Shown piece after piece: positions 1 through 5,446 of a DNA stretch of 6,376 bases. The notes below the pieces were generated by a model that worked only from the letters and a program-made list of their open reading frames with translations, ran no database searches and had not been told where the DNA came from. How positions within the stretch are numbered: position 1 is the stretch's first letter; each line of letters opens with the position of its first letter. The position numbers and the translations under genes are program-made. This stretch comes from an uncultured Lachnospiraceae bacterium (GTDB lineage Bacteria > Bacillota_A > Clostridia > Lachnospirales > Lachnospiraceae): assembly GCA_946614075.1 (NCBI GenBank), contig CAMOGO010000072.1:1-6376 (forward strand), given 5' to 3'.

Positions 1-1
1 G

Positions 2-1777
2 TCTTTCGCCGGGGAAACCGGCGCCTATCAGGCGACGGCGATCGCGCTGGCCTCTGACATCCTGGGCTCGGCGGTCACGACCTACACCTACGCCCGGCAC
101 AAAAACATCGACCTGAAGCGAGGCTGGATCATGCTGGTCTGCATCCTAACCATGTGCACGGTCGGCAGCTACGTCGCCTTCCTCGCGGGAAACGTCGTCC
201 TCGGTACATTCTCGCTGTTCCTCACCTTCGGCATCGGCATCCGCTTCCTCGTGAAGCCGGACACCAGCCGCAAGGACCAGGCAGCGCGGGGCGAAAAGCT
301 TGACGCGAAAGGCGTCGCGATCTCGCTCTTCTTCGGCCTGACGATCGGCTTTGGCACCGGCTTCGTCGGCACCGGCGGAGGCATGATGATGCTCGTCGTC
401 TTCACCGCCTTCCTCGGGATGGAGCTGAAAACCGCGGTCGGTACCAGCACCTTCATCATGACCTTCACGGCCCTCATCGCCTCGGTCAGCCACATCCTCA
501 TCCACCCGGCGATCCTTCTGGAAAAATGGAATGTGATGCTTTTGTGCATCGTGGTGGCAACGACCGCGTCGCTCGCCTCCGCCCGCTTCGCAAACCGCGT
601 GTCCAATCGCACGATCGACCTCGTGACCGGTGCCGTCCTCACCATCCTCGGCGGCTCGATGCTCCTGCTCAATTTCTGGCCGCAGATCTCGGGAGTTCTT
701 CGCGGAGGAGCCATTTCCGCTGGTATCCTTCTAAAAGAGCTTACCGCCAGCCTTACAGGTTCCGGTCTGCCGTTCGCCAGCCTGGCAGCCTCTGGTCTTA
801 CAGCCTCCGGTCTGCCGGTCACCAGCCTGACAGCCTCTGGTCTTACAGCCTCTGGTCTACCGTTCGCCGGCCTGACCGTCTCTGGTCTGCTGTTCACCGG
901 CCTGACTGCCGGCGACCTGGCGCAGGAAACTTCTCACTGCTTCGTCCGCTTGCTCCAGTTCATCGTGCCCTGCGTGCTGGTCCTGTTCCCCATCCGCTTC
1001 CTGACCAAGGTCCCCTCCTTCGTCTTCCGGAAGCTCCTGCACATCATCGCCTTCACCTGCTTCACCGTGATGATGCTGTCGGCGCGCCATTTCCTGCCCG
1101 CCGTCCTGACCTGCCTCATCATCGCCGCCATCGCCTACCCCCTGCTCGCACATTTCGAGACGCGAGAGTGGTACGGCAACCTGTTCGTGCAGAAAACCCC
1201 AGGCGAGATCAAGCGCAGCCTGCTCATGCTTTTCTTCATGTTTGCCGCCGTCATCACCGTGGCCTGGGGCATCTTCGGAAAGCCCCACGCAGCCGCCGCG
1301 GCGATCCTGATGTGGGGCGTGGGCGACGCCGCCGCAGCCCTCATCGGCATCCCTTTTGGCAGGCACAAAGTACAGTTCTGGCCCGTCAACGGGAAGAAAT
1401 CCTGGGAGGGGTCGATCGCGATGCTCCTGATCTCGACCATCACCGGCTTCGTCCTCCTCCTGGTGTACATCAACTTCCAAAGCGTCCTTCCCCTGGCGGC
1501 AAATCTGCCCGTCGGAGACCTGGCCAATGCCGCACAGGCCGCTTCCGGCGCCGCGCAGGCCATAACCGATGCCGCACAGTCCCTGGCGGCCGACATGCCC
1601 GTGGACACCCTGGCTGTGAATGCCCAGCGCCTTTCGGCGATGTCCACCGTCCGCCTTTTCGGGACTACTTTGCTGATGGCCTTCCTCGGGACCCTGGCTG
1701 AGCTTCTCTCCCCCAGCGAGTGGGACACTGTCACAGTACCCGTCGTCATGCTCGCCATCGCCCTGATATTGCTGTAA
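2..1777 (+). CDS. TSUP (TauE/SafE) transporter fused to a phytol/dolichol-kinase-like domain, 5'-truncated
   Basis: The frame is open from base 2 to the TAA at 1775-1777. An ATG at 131 lies inside the domain, so the true start is upstream of the window. The first part, to about 690, is a TSUP-family integral membrane transporter (family role: export of sulfite, organosulfonates or related small anions). It shows the glycine-rich second-half signature GFVGTGGGMMML near 359-396 and several hydrophobic helices. A repeat linker (740-922) follows. From about 935 to the end is a polytopic domain of the SEC59/VTE5 type, the CTP-dependent polyprenol or phytol kinases. It has RKLLH at 1028-1042, GDAAAALIG from 1322, GKKSWEGS at 1391-1414, and an AELLSPSEWDT...VPV segment near 1697-1745. 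These match the conserved order of that family. An Ala-rich insert (about 1490-1654) interrupts the kinase part. I see no frameshift. Both domain calls are by motif recognition; the joint function and substrate are unknown. Confidence 0.8.
   Translation, partial: SFAGETGAYQATAIALASDILGSAVTTYTYARHKNIDLKRGWIMLVCILTMCTVGSYVAFLAGNVVLGTFSLFLTFGIGIRFLVKPDTSRKDQAARGEKLDAKGVAISLFFGLTIGFGTGFVGTGGGMMMLVVFTAFLGMELKTAVGTSTFIMTFTALIASVSHILIHPAILLEKWNVMLLCIVVATTASLASARFANRVSNRTIDLVTGAVLTILGGSMLLLNFWPQISGVLRGGAISAGILLKELTASLTGSGLPFASLAASGLTASGLPVTSLTASGLTASGLPFAGLTVSGLLFTGLTAGDLAQETSHCFVRLLQFIVPCVLVLFPIRFLTKVPSFVFRKLLHIIAFTCFTVMMLSARHFLPAVLTCLIIAAIAYPLLAHFETREWYGNLFVQKTPGEIKRSLLMLFFMFAAVITVAWGIFGKPHAAAAAILMWGVGDAAAALIGIPFGRHKVQFWPVNGKKSWEGSIAMLLISTITGFVLLLVYINFQSVLPLAANLPVGDLANAAQAASGAAQAITDAAQSLAADMPVDTLAVNAQRLSAMSTVRLFGTTLLMAFLGTLAELLSPSEWDTVTVPVVMLAIALILL
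740..922 (+). repeat. Tandem 15-bp (pentapeptide-like) coding repeat linking the two domains
   Basis: Leucine codons recur exactly every 15 bases from 752 to 917, twelve in a row, giving units such as LTASG, LPVTS, LPFAG, LTVSG and LLFTG. A higher-order period of about 45 bp (three pentapeptides) is visible in 782-826 and 827-871, with a weaker third unit at 872-916. The pattern resembles the pentapeptide-repeat fold, which has a central Leu preceded by a small residue, but the usual Asp/Asn before Leu is Gly or Ser here. It could be a short beta-helix of three coils or simply a flexible linker. Because every unit is a multiple of three bases, copy number could change without breaking the frame. 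Confidence 0.85.
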
Positions 1778-1785
1778 GAACAAAG

Positions 1786-1831
1786 GAGCCCAGATTTGGT
1801 TCTCTATGGTCAGTGAACCAAACCTGGGCTC
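1786..1831 (-). terminator. 17-bp hairpin between convergent genes, likely terminator
   Basis: GAGCCCAGATTTGGTTC (1786-1802) is followed after a 12-nt loop by GAACCAAACCTGGGCTC (1815-1831). In minus-strand RNA all 17 pairs form, one as a G-U pair, and the stem is followed by the pyrimidine-rich CTTTGTTCTT. In plus-strand RNA the same position is an A-C mismatch and no U-run follows. It therefore suits the minus-strand gene pair best, but it also sits 8 nt after the plus-strand stop and could act in both directions. Confidence 0.7.
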
Positions 1832-1859
1832 ATGGAATCAATGAATAACCCTTAAACTA

Positions 1860-2138
1860 TCAGCAATAATATCTTAACTCCCCGAAGTGCTCAATCCAGA
1901 GATCAATGATTTCACTACTGTTACTTTCAATGACGCGAATGAGTCTGTTTAATATTCTGTCGGGGATCCTGGAGTCATTATGACAAAGCAGCGCTTTTCC
2001 AGTGCTGGTGATCCATACCTTTGTAGCTGACGCTGTGGCACGTCCTTCTGCGATGTGTACATGAATTGGCTCAAGGGGGCTGTTCTCATTCGACCAGAAG
2101 TATATAATATAGGGGCCTATCCTAAAAATCTGCGGCAT
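1860..2138 (-). CDS. DUF4160 family protein
   Basis: A 92-aa protein of the DUF4160 family, whose members are small and are often encoded with another small protein in two-gene units; some have been proposed to be toxin-antitoxin-like. Recognition rests on the N-terminal MPQIFRIGPY..IYFWSNE, the HVH motif at residues 26-28, the ATK.WI segment at 39-43, and the C-terminal HFGELRYY. It is full length for the family. The ATG at 2138 has GGAGG eight bases upstream and overlaps the preceding gene by 17 bp, so the two are translationally coupled. No membrane segment or signal peptide is seen. The molecular function is not established. The cassette is visibly AT-richer than the TSUP-kinase gene beside it, which suggests acquisition. 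Confidence 0.8.
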   Translation of the reverse strand: MPQIFRIGPYIIYFWSNENSPLEPIHVHIAEGRATASATKVWITSTGKALLCHNDSRIPDRILNRLIRVIESNSSEIIDLWIEHFGELRYYC

Positions 2139-2397
2139 ATAGAATACCTCCGTCCCTGGAAAAATCGAGAATCATATGCGCATTATTACGAATCAATCGG
2201 CGAAAGTAAGCCATTTCTGCTTCAGAATATCCCTGAATATCTTCCCAGTCATAATCCGGAAGCCAGCAAACTGCGTGGTGGAAACCGTCTTTTTCGTCTG
2301 GAGTCTCGATATAGACCTTTACACGGCCATCCTCTTTCATTTCGGAATGGGTTATTTCGGTATCATCTCGCAGGGTGATATACGGATACATCATCAC
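2122..2397 (-). CDS. Small conserved-type protein upstream of the DUF4160 gene
   Basis: Up to 91 aa, soluble and acidic, first gene of the pair with the DUF4160 gene. Possible starts are GTG at 2397, ATG at 2394 and ATG at 2391. AAGGAGGTG (2402-2410) lies 6, 9 or 12 bases upstream respectively, so the ATG at 2394 (90 aa) is the best spaced, with GTG also possible. The protein has an MYPYITL..DTEITHSE start, a WLPDYDWEDIQGYSEAEM middle and an RNNAHMILDFSRDGGI helix. I recall similar unnamed proteins beside DUF4160 in Clostridia, but cannot assign a Pfam name. It does not look like DUF2442, another common small partner of DUF4160. By position it may be the antitoxin-like partner, but that is inference from gene order only. 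Confidence 0.75.
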   Translation of the reverse strand: MMMYPYITLRDDTEITHSEMKEDGRVKVYIETPDEKDGFHHAVCWLPDYDWEDIQGYSEAEMAYFRRLIRNNAHMILDFSRDGGILYAADF

Positions 2398-2403
2398 AAG
2401 ACA

Positions 2404-2409
2404 CCTCCT
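2404..2409 (-). promoter_or_regulatory. Ribosome binding site AGGAGG
   Basis: A perfect AGGAGG on the minus strand, within AAGGAGGTG. It decides between the three adjacent starts of the 91-aa gene and favours the ATG at 2394 (9-base spacing) over the third codon. Confidence 0.75.
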
Positions 2410-2427
2410 TCATTAATGGTCACTTAT

Positions 2428-2433
2428 ATTATA
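2428..2433 (-). promoter_or_regulatory. -10 element TATAAT for the DUF4160 cassette
   Basis: A consensus TATAAT on the minus strand about 35 bases upstream of the first gene. No convincing -35 lies at 16-18 bases. A TTGATA at about 27 bases is too far away. It may depend on an activator or be a weak constitutive promoter. Confidence 0.5.
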
Positions 2434-2513
2434 CCTGAATCGCCCTATCATGGAAGAGGTTATCAAAAAAATGTGTAGAAGTAGGGCGTGTGCTGTTGTG
2501 TCAAGCACTGTCC

Positions 2514-2570
2514 TGCGAATTTATCCCTCCTGCGGATTTTACTCCATCCCGCGGATTTACTCCGTCCCGA
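2514..2570. repeat. Three degenerate 17-19-bp tandem repeats over the lysR stop codon
   Basis: Units begin at 2514 (TGCGAATTTA), 2531 (TGCGGATTTTA) and 2550 (CGCGGATTTAC), each followed by a TCC-rich segment, with the start of a fourth at 2568. The array contains the last codons and TAA of lysR and continues into the spacer. I see no U-tract hairpin of terminator type in it. The only nearby candidate is a 5-bp GTGCT/AGCAC stem, with a run of seven T on the minus strand well beyond it. Confidence 0.6.
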
Positions 2571-3456
2571 GTTTTTTCTCCTCACCATCGTTGATAACGA
2601 TTTCCATAAAATCCTTGACCGCTTCGGACATGTAGCGGTTTGGGTGGCGGATCAGATAGAGCTTCCTGGACAGGTTGACGTCGGAGACAGGGAGCTCCTT
2701 GAGATCGCCCTTTTCGAGACGGTCGCGGATCATCAGGTACGGAAGCACAGCTATCCCCTCGCCGGCGAGGACCGCGTTCACGAGAACCGTGGTGCTGCTG
2801 CTTTCCCAGTACGCTTTGATCGAGAGCCCCTTGGACAGGCAGATCCGGTCAAACTGCTCGCGCACGCCAGCCCCTTTTTCCCGGAGCAGGAAAGGCAGAT
2901 GAGCGATCTCGGCGAGTGTCATCGGGCCTTTTGCCAGCAGTGGATCCTGCGGGTGAGTGACGATCGTGATCCGGTCATTGTAAAAAGGCTCCATGATGTA
3001 ATCGGTGTCATGGGAGGGCTTTTCCATCAGCAGAAAATCCAGTTCGTGATTGTTGAGCATCTGCTCCAGCAGCTGCCCGCGGGTGCAGGTCACATTGACG
3101 TCGTTGTTCGGATGCTTCTGCCGGAAAATGTGCAGAAACCGCATGAGCAGGGCGTTCCCGACCGAGAGATTGACACCGATCCGGACCGGCCCGTCCTTGT
3201 CATTTTCCCGGACCGAAATCTCCATTTCCTCCAGGCTGTCGAGAAGCCGCTCGGCCGATCGACGCAGGATCCGCCCGGAGTCGGTCAGCACCAGCTTCCG
3301 CGGGAAACGGTCAAAAAGCTTGGTTTTATAGTGCTCTTCCAGATCGTGTATCGTCTGGCTGACAGCCGGCTGCGTCATATAAAGCTCCTCCGCGGCCGCC
3401 GTCATGCTGCCCGTTCGGCACACAGCCAGAAAAACACTGAGTTGTCGGATAATCAT
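2557..3456 (-). CDS. LysR-family transcriptional regulator
   Basis: A 299-aa DNA-binding regulator, the normal length for the family. The N-terminal winged helix-turn-helix is MIIRQLSVFLAV..GSMTAAAEELYMTQPAVSQTI (about residues 1-60, recognition helix about 29-40), followed by LFDR..RKLVLTDSG. A linker helix leads to a two-lobed effector-binding domain (about 90-290) with the usual GEGIAVLPYLM near the end. I chose the ATG at 3456 because GGGGAG lies nine bases upstream and the conserved HTH begins there. An ATG at 3510 would add 18 residues unlike the family. The gene is divergent from the molbindin gene at 3833, the classic layout for a LysR protein and its target. The effector is unknown; molybdate, tungstate or a sulfur anion are guesses from context. 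Confidence 0.92.
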   Translation of the reverse strand: MIIRQLSVFLAVCRTGSMTAAAEELYMTQPAVSQTIHDLEEHYKTKLFDRFPRKLVLTDSGRILRRSAERLLDSLEEMEISVRENDKDGPVRIGVNLSVGNALLMRFLHIFRQKHPNNDVNVTCTRGQLLEQMLNNHELDFLLMEKPSHDTDYIMEPFYNDRITIVTHPQDPLLAKGPMTLAEIAHLPFLLREKGAGVREQFDRICLSKGLSIKAYWESSSTTVLVNAVLAGEGIAVLPYLMIRDRLEKGDLKELPVSDVNLSRKLYLIRHPNRYMSEAVKDFMEIVINDGEEKKLGTE

Positions 3457-3465
3457 TTCGGAAAT

Positions 3466-3471
3466 CTCCCC
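3466..3471 (-). promoter_or_regulatory. lysR ribosome binding site GGGGAG
   Basis: GGGGAG on the minus strand, nine bases before the ATG at 3456. It supports the shorter, family-typical start rather than the ATG at 3510. Confidence 0.7.
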
Positions 3472-3501
3472 AGGAAATACAAAGAAATACACATTAACGG
3501 A

Positions 3502-3605
3502 GACATGCATCGTAGATGCAAGGCACGTGCATGAGGCACATGCATAAAACTCGCGTTAAACAAGCGCCAAACTTGCGTCAAAACGCACGTCAGACATATG
3601 TCAAA
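3502..3605. repeat. Nine degenerate repeats phased at about 11 bp in the lysR leader
   Basis: Successive units start at 3502, 3513, 3524, 3537, 3550, 3561, 3572, 3583 and 3595. The first four share a YGCAT-like core (ATGCAT, ATGCAA, GTGCAT, ATGCAT). The rest share GCGTTAAA, GCGCCAAA, GCGTCAAA, ACGTCAGA and ATGTCAAA. Short A-runs therefore recur roughly once per helical turn, which is the arrangement that bends DNA or presents sites on one helix face. GGCACRTGCAT also occurs twice (3522-3532, 3535-3545), and TGCATC-GTA-GATGCA (3506-3520) can form a hairpin. With the promoter placed at 3604-3632, nearly the whole array is transcribed as lysR leader. Confidence 0.7.
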
Positions 3606-3632
3606 GATACTACATCCGTTATTCTTTGTAAA
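3604..3632 (-). promoter_or_regulatory. Predicted lysR promoter
   Basis: On the minus strand TTTACA (3627-3632), a 17-base spacer, then TATCTT (3604-3609). The match to the sigma-70/sigma-A consensus is moderate (5 of 6 and 4 of 6). Transcription would start near 3597 and give a leader of about 140 nt before the lysR ATG. Confidence 0.5.
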
Positions 3633-3679
3633 GTATAACAGATGCGCACGGAACTTTCCTCCTGCCCGCAGGAGCCATG

Positions 3680-3697
3680 CATTAGCAATTGCTTATG
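3680..3697. promoter_or_regulatory. Candidate LysR operator (18-bp palindrome)
   Basis: CATTAGCAATTGCTTATG is symmetric at all but one base pair, with a perfect AGCAATTGCT core (3684-3693). It contains a T-N11-A spacing (T3683, A3695), the generic LysR box. Its centre is about 65 bp upstream of the predicted molbindin start, the usual position of the LysR recognition site for activation. Binding by this LysR is inferred. Confidence 0.5.
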
Positions 3698-3718
3698 GGA
3701 AACATCAGTATCAATAAT

Positions 3719-3747
3719 TTGATTTAATTATCCACTTGGATTATAGT
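3719..3747 (+). promoter_or_regulatory. Predicted promoter of the molbindin gene
   Basis: TTGATT (3719-3724), exactly 17 bases, then TATAGT (3742-3747): 4 of 6 and 5 of 6 consensus bases. Start near 3754, giving a leader of about 79 nt that ends in AAGGAG (3818-3823), nine bases before the ATG. Confidence 0.65.
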
Positions 3748-3832
3748 GAGCCCATCGGGAGCAAAAAGCTGCAAATCATTCCCGGGGAGGGTCCATTACA
3801 GGACATAATTATTTGAAAAGGAGTATAACGAA

Positions 3833-4249
3833 ATGAGAATCAGTGCACGTAACCAGCTTAGAGGAACAGTAACAGCAATCAAGGAAGGTGCTGTCAACGG
3901 TATCGTAACGATCGATGCAAATGGATGTGTAGTATCCGCAACGATCTCCATGGCTTCTATTCAGGATCTGGGCCTGGAAGTCGGCAAGGAGGCAATCGCA
4001 GTGATCAAGGCTACCGAGGTCATGATCGGCCTTGGCGAGATGCAGCTGTCTGCACGCAACAAGTTCGCAGGAACGATCACCTCCATCAAGAGAGGCGCTG
4101 TCAATGCTATCGTCAGCATGGATGTCTGCGGCGGAAATAAGATCACTTCCACGATCTCCCTCGGCGCAGTGGACGAGCTCGGCCTGGAAGTCGGCAAGGA
4201 AGCTCTCGCTGTGATCAAGGCAACCTCCGTCATGGTAGCCGTTGACTAA
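3833..4249 (+). CDS. Two-domain Mop-type molybdate-binding protein (molbindin)
   Basis: A 138-aa cytoplasmic protein made of two tandem Mop/TOBE-like domains (about residues 2-66 and 72-138). Each has SARN.(L/F).GT(V/I)..IK.GAVN, a T-I strand, LGLEVGKEA and VIKAT.VM. The copies are 70 codons apart, and 20 bases of DNA (3971-3990 and 4181-4200) are identical between them. Single-domain Mop of Clostridium pasteurianum and two-domain ModG of Azotobacter bind molybdate or tungstate at subunit interfaces of oligomers and serve to store or buffer the oxyanion. This protein matches the ModG layout and length. The start has AAGGAG nine bases upstream. It stands alone with no ABC transporter genes next to it, and the divergent LysR is the obvious regulator. 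The identification is firm; the exact ligand is inferred. Confidence 0.92.
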   Translation: MRISARNQLRGTVTAIKEGAVNGIVTIDANGCVVSATISMASIQDLGLEVGKEAIAVIKATEVMIGLGEMQLSARNKFAGTITSIKRGAVNAIVSMDVCGGNKITSTISLGAVDELGLEVGKEALAVIKATSVMVAVD

Positions 4250-4263
4250 TCGGGAAGAAGCAA

Positions 4264-4321
4264 GACAGGGGACGGTTCTCTGTCTGGTTGAACAAAACCA
4301 GACAGAGAACCGTCCCCTGTC
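4264..4321. repeat. Perfect 26-bp palindromic repeat, copy 1
   Basis: Two perfect 26-bp arms (4264-4289 and 4296-4321) flank the loop GAACAA. The core GGGGACGGTTCTC is a dispersed repeat motif I recall from clostridial genomes, sometimes linked to REP-type (RAYT/Y1) transposases; no transposase is present here. It lies between the convergent molbindin and LRR genes, so the RNA hairpin may act as a terminator in both directions, although no U-run follows. Confidence 0.85.
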
Positions 4322-4357
4322 TGGTTGAACAAAACCAGACAGAGAACCGTCCCCTGT
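4284..4357. repeat. 37-bp tandem duplication of the palindrome's second half
   Basis: 4284-4320 is repeated without change at 4321-4357. The unit covers the end of the left arm, the loop and most of the right arm, so two alternative hairpins can pair with the same partner. The second palindrome copy at 5495-5554 lacks this duplication, so it arose after the copies separated or was lost from one. Confidence 0.85.
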
Positions 4358-4423
4358 CTCTTAGGCCTCCTGTCTTAGACCCTGTCCTGGAGCCCTGTCT
4401 TTGTGTTCCTATAGCCGTTCCCA

Positions 4424-5410
4424 TCACTCGACATCTTCAATGATATTCAGTACCACATTATCCGATTCTGAAAAGAGAGGCGTGTCTCCGACAGCATTGA
4501 GGACACTCCTGGGAATCGTAACATCCGTGAGATTATAACAGTAGCAAAATGCATCCGCTCCGATGTATGTCACACTGCCAGGAATAACGATGCTTGTGAG
4601 ATTTTCACAGCCCTCAAATGCGTATATGCCTATGTAAGTCACGCTATCAGGAATGACAACGTCAGTGAGACTCAAGCAGGTTCTGAATGCATCGTGCCCT
4701 ATAGAAGTCACGCTGTCAGGAATGACGACGCTAGTGAGATCAGTCTGGCCATCAAAAGCACCAAGTGCAATTTCGGAGACAGTGTATCCATCCACGACAG
4801 AGGGAATGACCAGATTCGTGCTGTCCCCGGTATAGCCGTCAATACTCACAGTACCATCGTCCTTTACCGTATATATGTAATCCTCGCTGGAGTCTTCCAA
4901 TTCCGCTTGATCAGAGTTACCAAGGATAAACTGCTCAACCTCATTATTGACAGAGGAATCCTGCGAAGACCCAGAGCTGTCGGAAGATCCCTGAGAGAGA
5001 GTCAGAGATGAACTGGAGCCACCGGTAGGTCCTCGCAAGACCATTACTATGATGGCCAATACTATGGCGATGCCAAGGAATGTCAGGAAATTGGGGCCCT
5101 TTTCGGAACGTTGCTTCTCTGGCTTCTCAGAGTGGCCAGATCCATCAGCCCCAGCAGACATGCCGGCCCCGGCAGCATCCTGTGCTCCATCCATCTCGGC
5201 CGTTCTGCCCGCGATCCCCGCTGCCGGACGGCCCATCCTCTTCTTCTGCTCATACTGACTTATCTGCTTAGGAAGCATTGCGAAGAAGACAGGATAGGAC
5301 TCAAGCGATGTCGTCCGATCCTGCCCGCAGACAGCACAGATATTATTCTCTTTGTCGGTGGTATTTTCTGAACCGCAGAAGCTGCAGATCCAGACGTCTT
5401 TGGAACTCAT
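4424..5410 (-). CDS. Membrane-anchored BspA-like LRR protein with N-terminal zinc ribbon
   Basis: A complete 328-aa protein. Residues 9-28 hold two CxxC pairs (C9/C12, C25/C28) typical of a small zinc ribbon. A Gly/Ala-rich, then basic segment (about 60-107) precedes one membrane helix (FLTFLGIAIVLAIIVMVL, about 108-125). A Ser-rich stalk follows (130-175). About 178-300 form a BspA/LRR_5 domain with repeats of about 23 residues (LTSVVIPDSVTSIG..AF). Basic residues before the helix place the ribbon inside and the LRR outside the cell. BspA-like domains generally mediate protein or surface contacts; the role of this one is unknown. The ATG at 5410 has GGAG nine bases upstream. Its paralog is encoded directly upstream at 5584-6376. 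Confidence 0.88.
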   Translation of the reverse strand: MSSKDVWICSFCGSENTTDKENNICAVCGQDRTTSLESYPVFFAMLPKQISQYEQKKRMGRPAAGIAGRTAEMDGAQDAAGAGMSAGADGSGHSEKPEKQRSEKGPNFLTFLGIAIVLAIIVMVLRGPTGGSSSSLTLSQGSSDSSGSSQDSSVNNEVEQFILGNSDQAELEDSSEDYIYTVKDDGTVSIDGYTGDSTNLVIPSVVDGYTVSEIALGAFDGQTDLTSVVIPDSVTSIGHDAFRTCLSLTDVVIPDSVTYIGIYAFEGCENLTSIVIPGSVTYIGADAFCYCYNLTDVTIPRSVLNAVGDTPLFSESDNVVLNIIEDVE

Positions 5411-5446
5411 AGGTCACTTCTCCCGCACCTACACTGTAATACATGG

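Larger units (their letters stand above)
3457..3832. other. 376-bp divergent control region between lysR and the molbindin gene
   Basis: Contains, from left to right: the lysR ribosome binding site, an array of 11-bp-phased repeats (3502-3605), the lysR promoter, a small CTCCTG/CAGGAG hairpin near 3662-3674, an 18-bp palindrome at 3680-3697, the molbindin promoter, and a leader of about 79 nt. The leader has a short GTCC/GGAC stem near 3791-3804 and the molbindin Shine-Dalgarno AAGGAG at 3818-3823. I see no convincing gene in it. Confidence 0.75.

Noticed and set aside
526..1701. Long plus-strand open frame (391 codons) overlapping the TSUP-kinase gene
   Set aside because: Arg/Pro-rich composition typical of a shifted frame in GC-rich DNA, and the overlapping frame carries clear family motifs.
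857..1783. Minus-strand open frame (308 codons) opposite the kinase domain
   Set aside because: Gly/Asp/Glu/His-rich shadow with no recognisable domain and no suitable ribosome binding site noted; opposite a well-supported gene.
3457..3510. N-terminal extension of lysR to the ATG at 3510
   Set aside because: The extra 18 residues do not fit the family, and GGGGAG is placed for the ATG at 3456.
2488..3534. Plus-strand open frame (348 codons) opposite lysR
   Set aside because: Antisense shadow; the minus strand encodes a textbook LysR protein with a good ribosome binding site.
3453..3545. 30-codon open frame in the lysR leader whose TGA overlaps the lysR ATG (ATGA)
   Set aside because: The coupling geometry is tempting, but there is no Shine-Dalgarno before its ATG at 3545 and its sequence is largely made of the phased repeats.
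3754..3832. Possible molybdenum-cofactor riboswitch in the molbindin leader
   Set aside because: The leader is only about 79 nt and shows only 3-4-bp stems, too short and unstructured for that class.
4284..4357. Possible CRISPR array (37-bp direct repeats)
   Set aside because: The two copies are directly adjacent with no spacer, and the unit is half of a palindrome.
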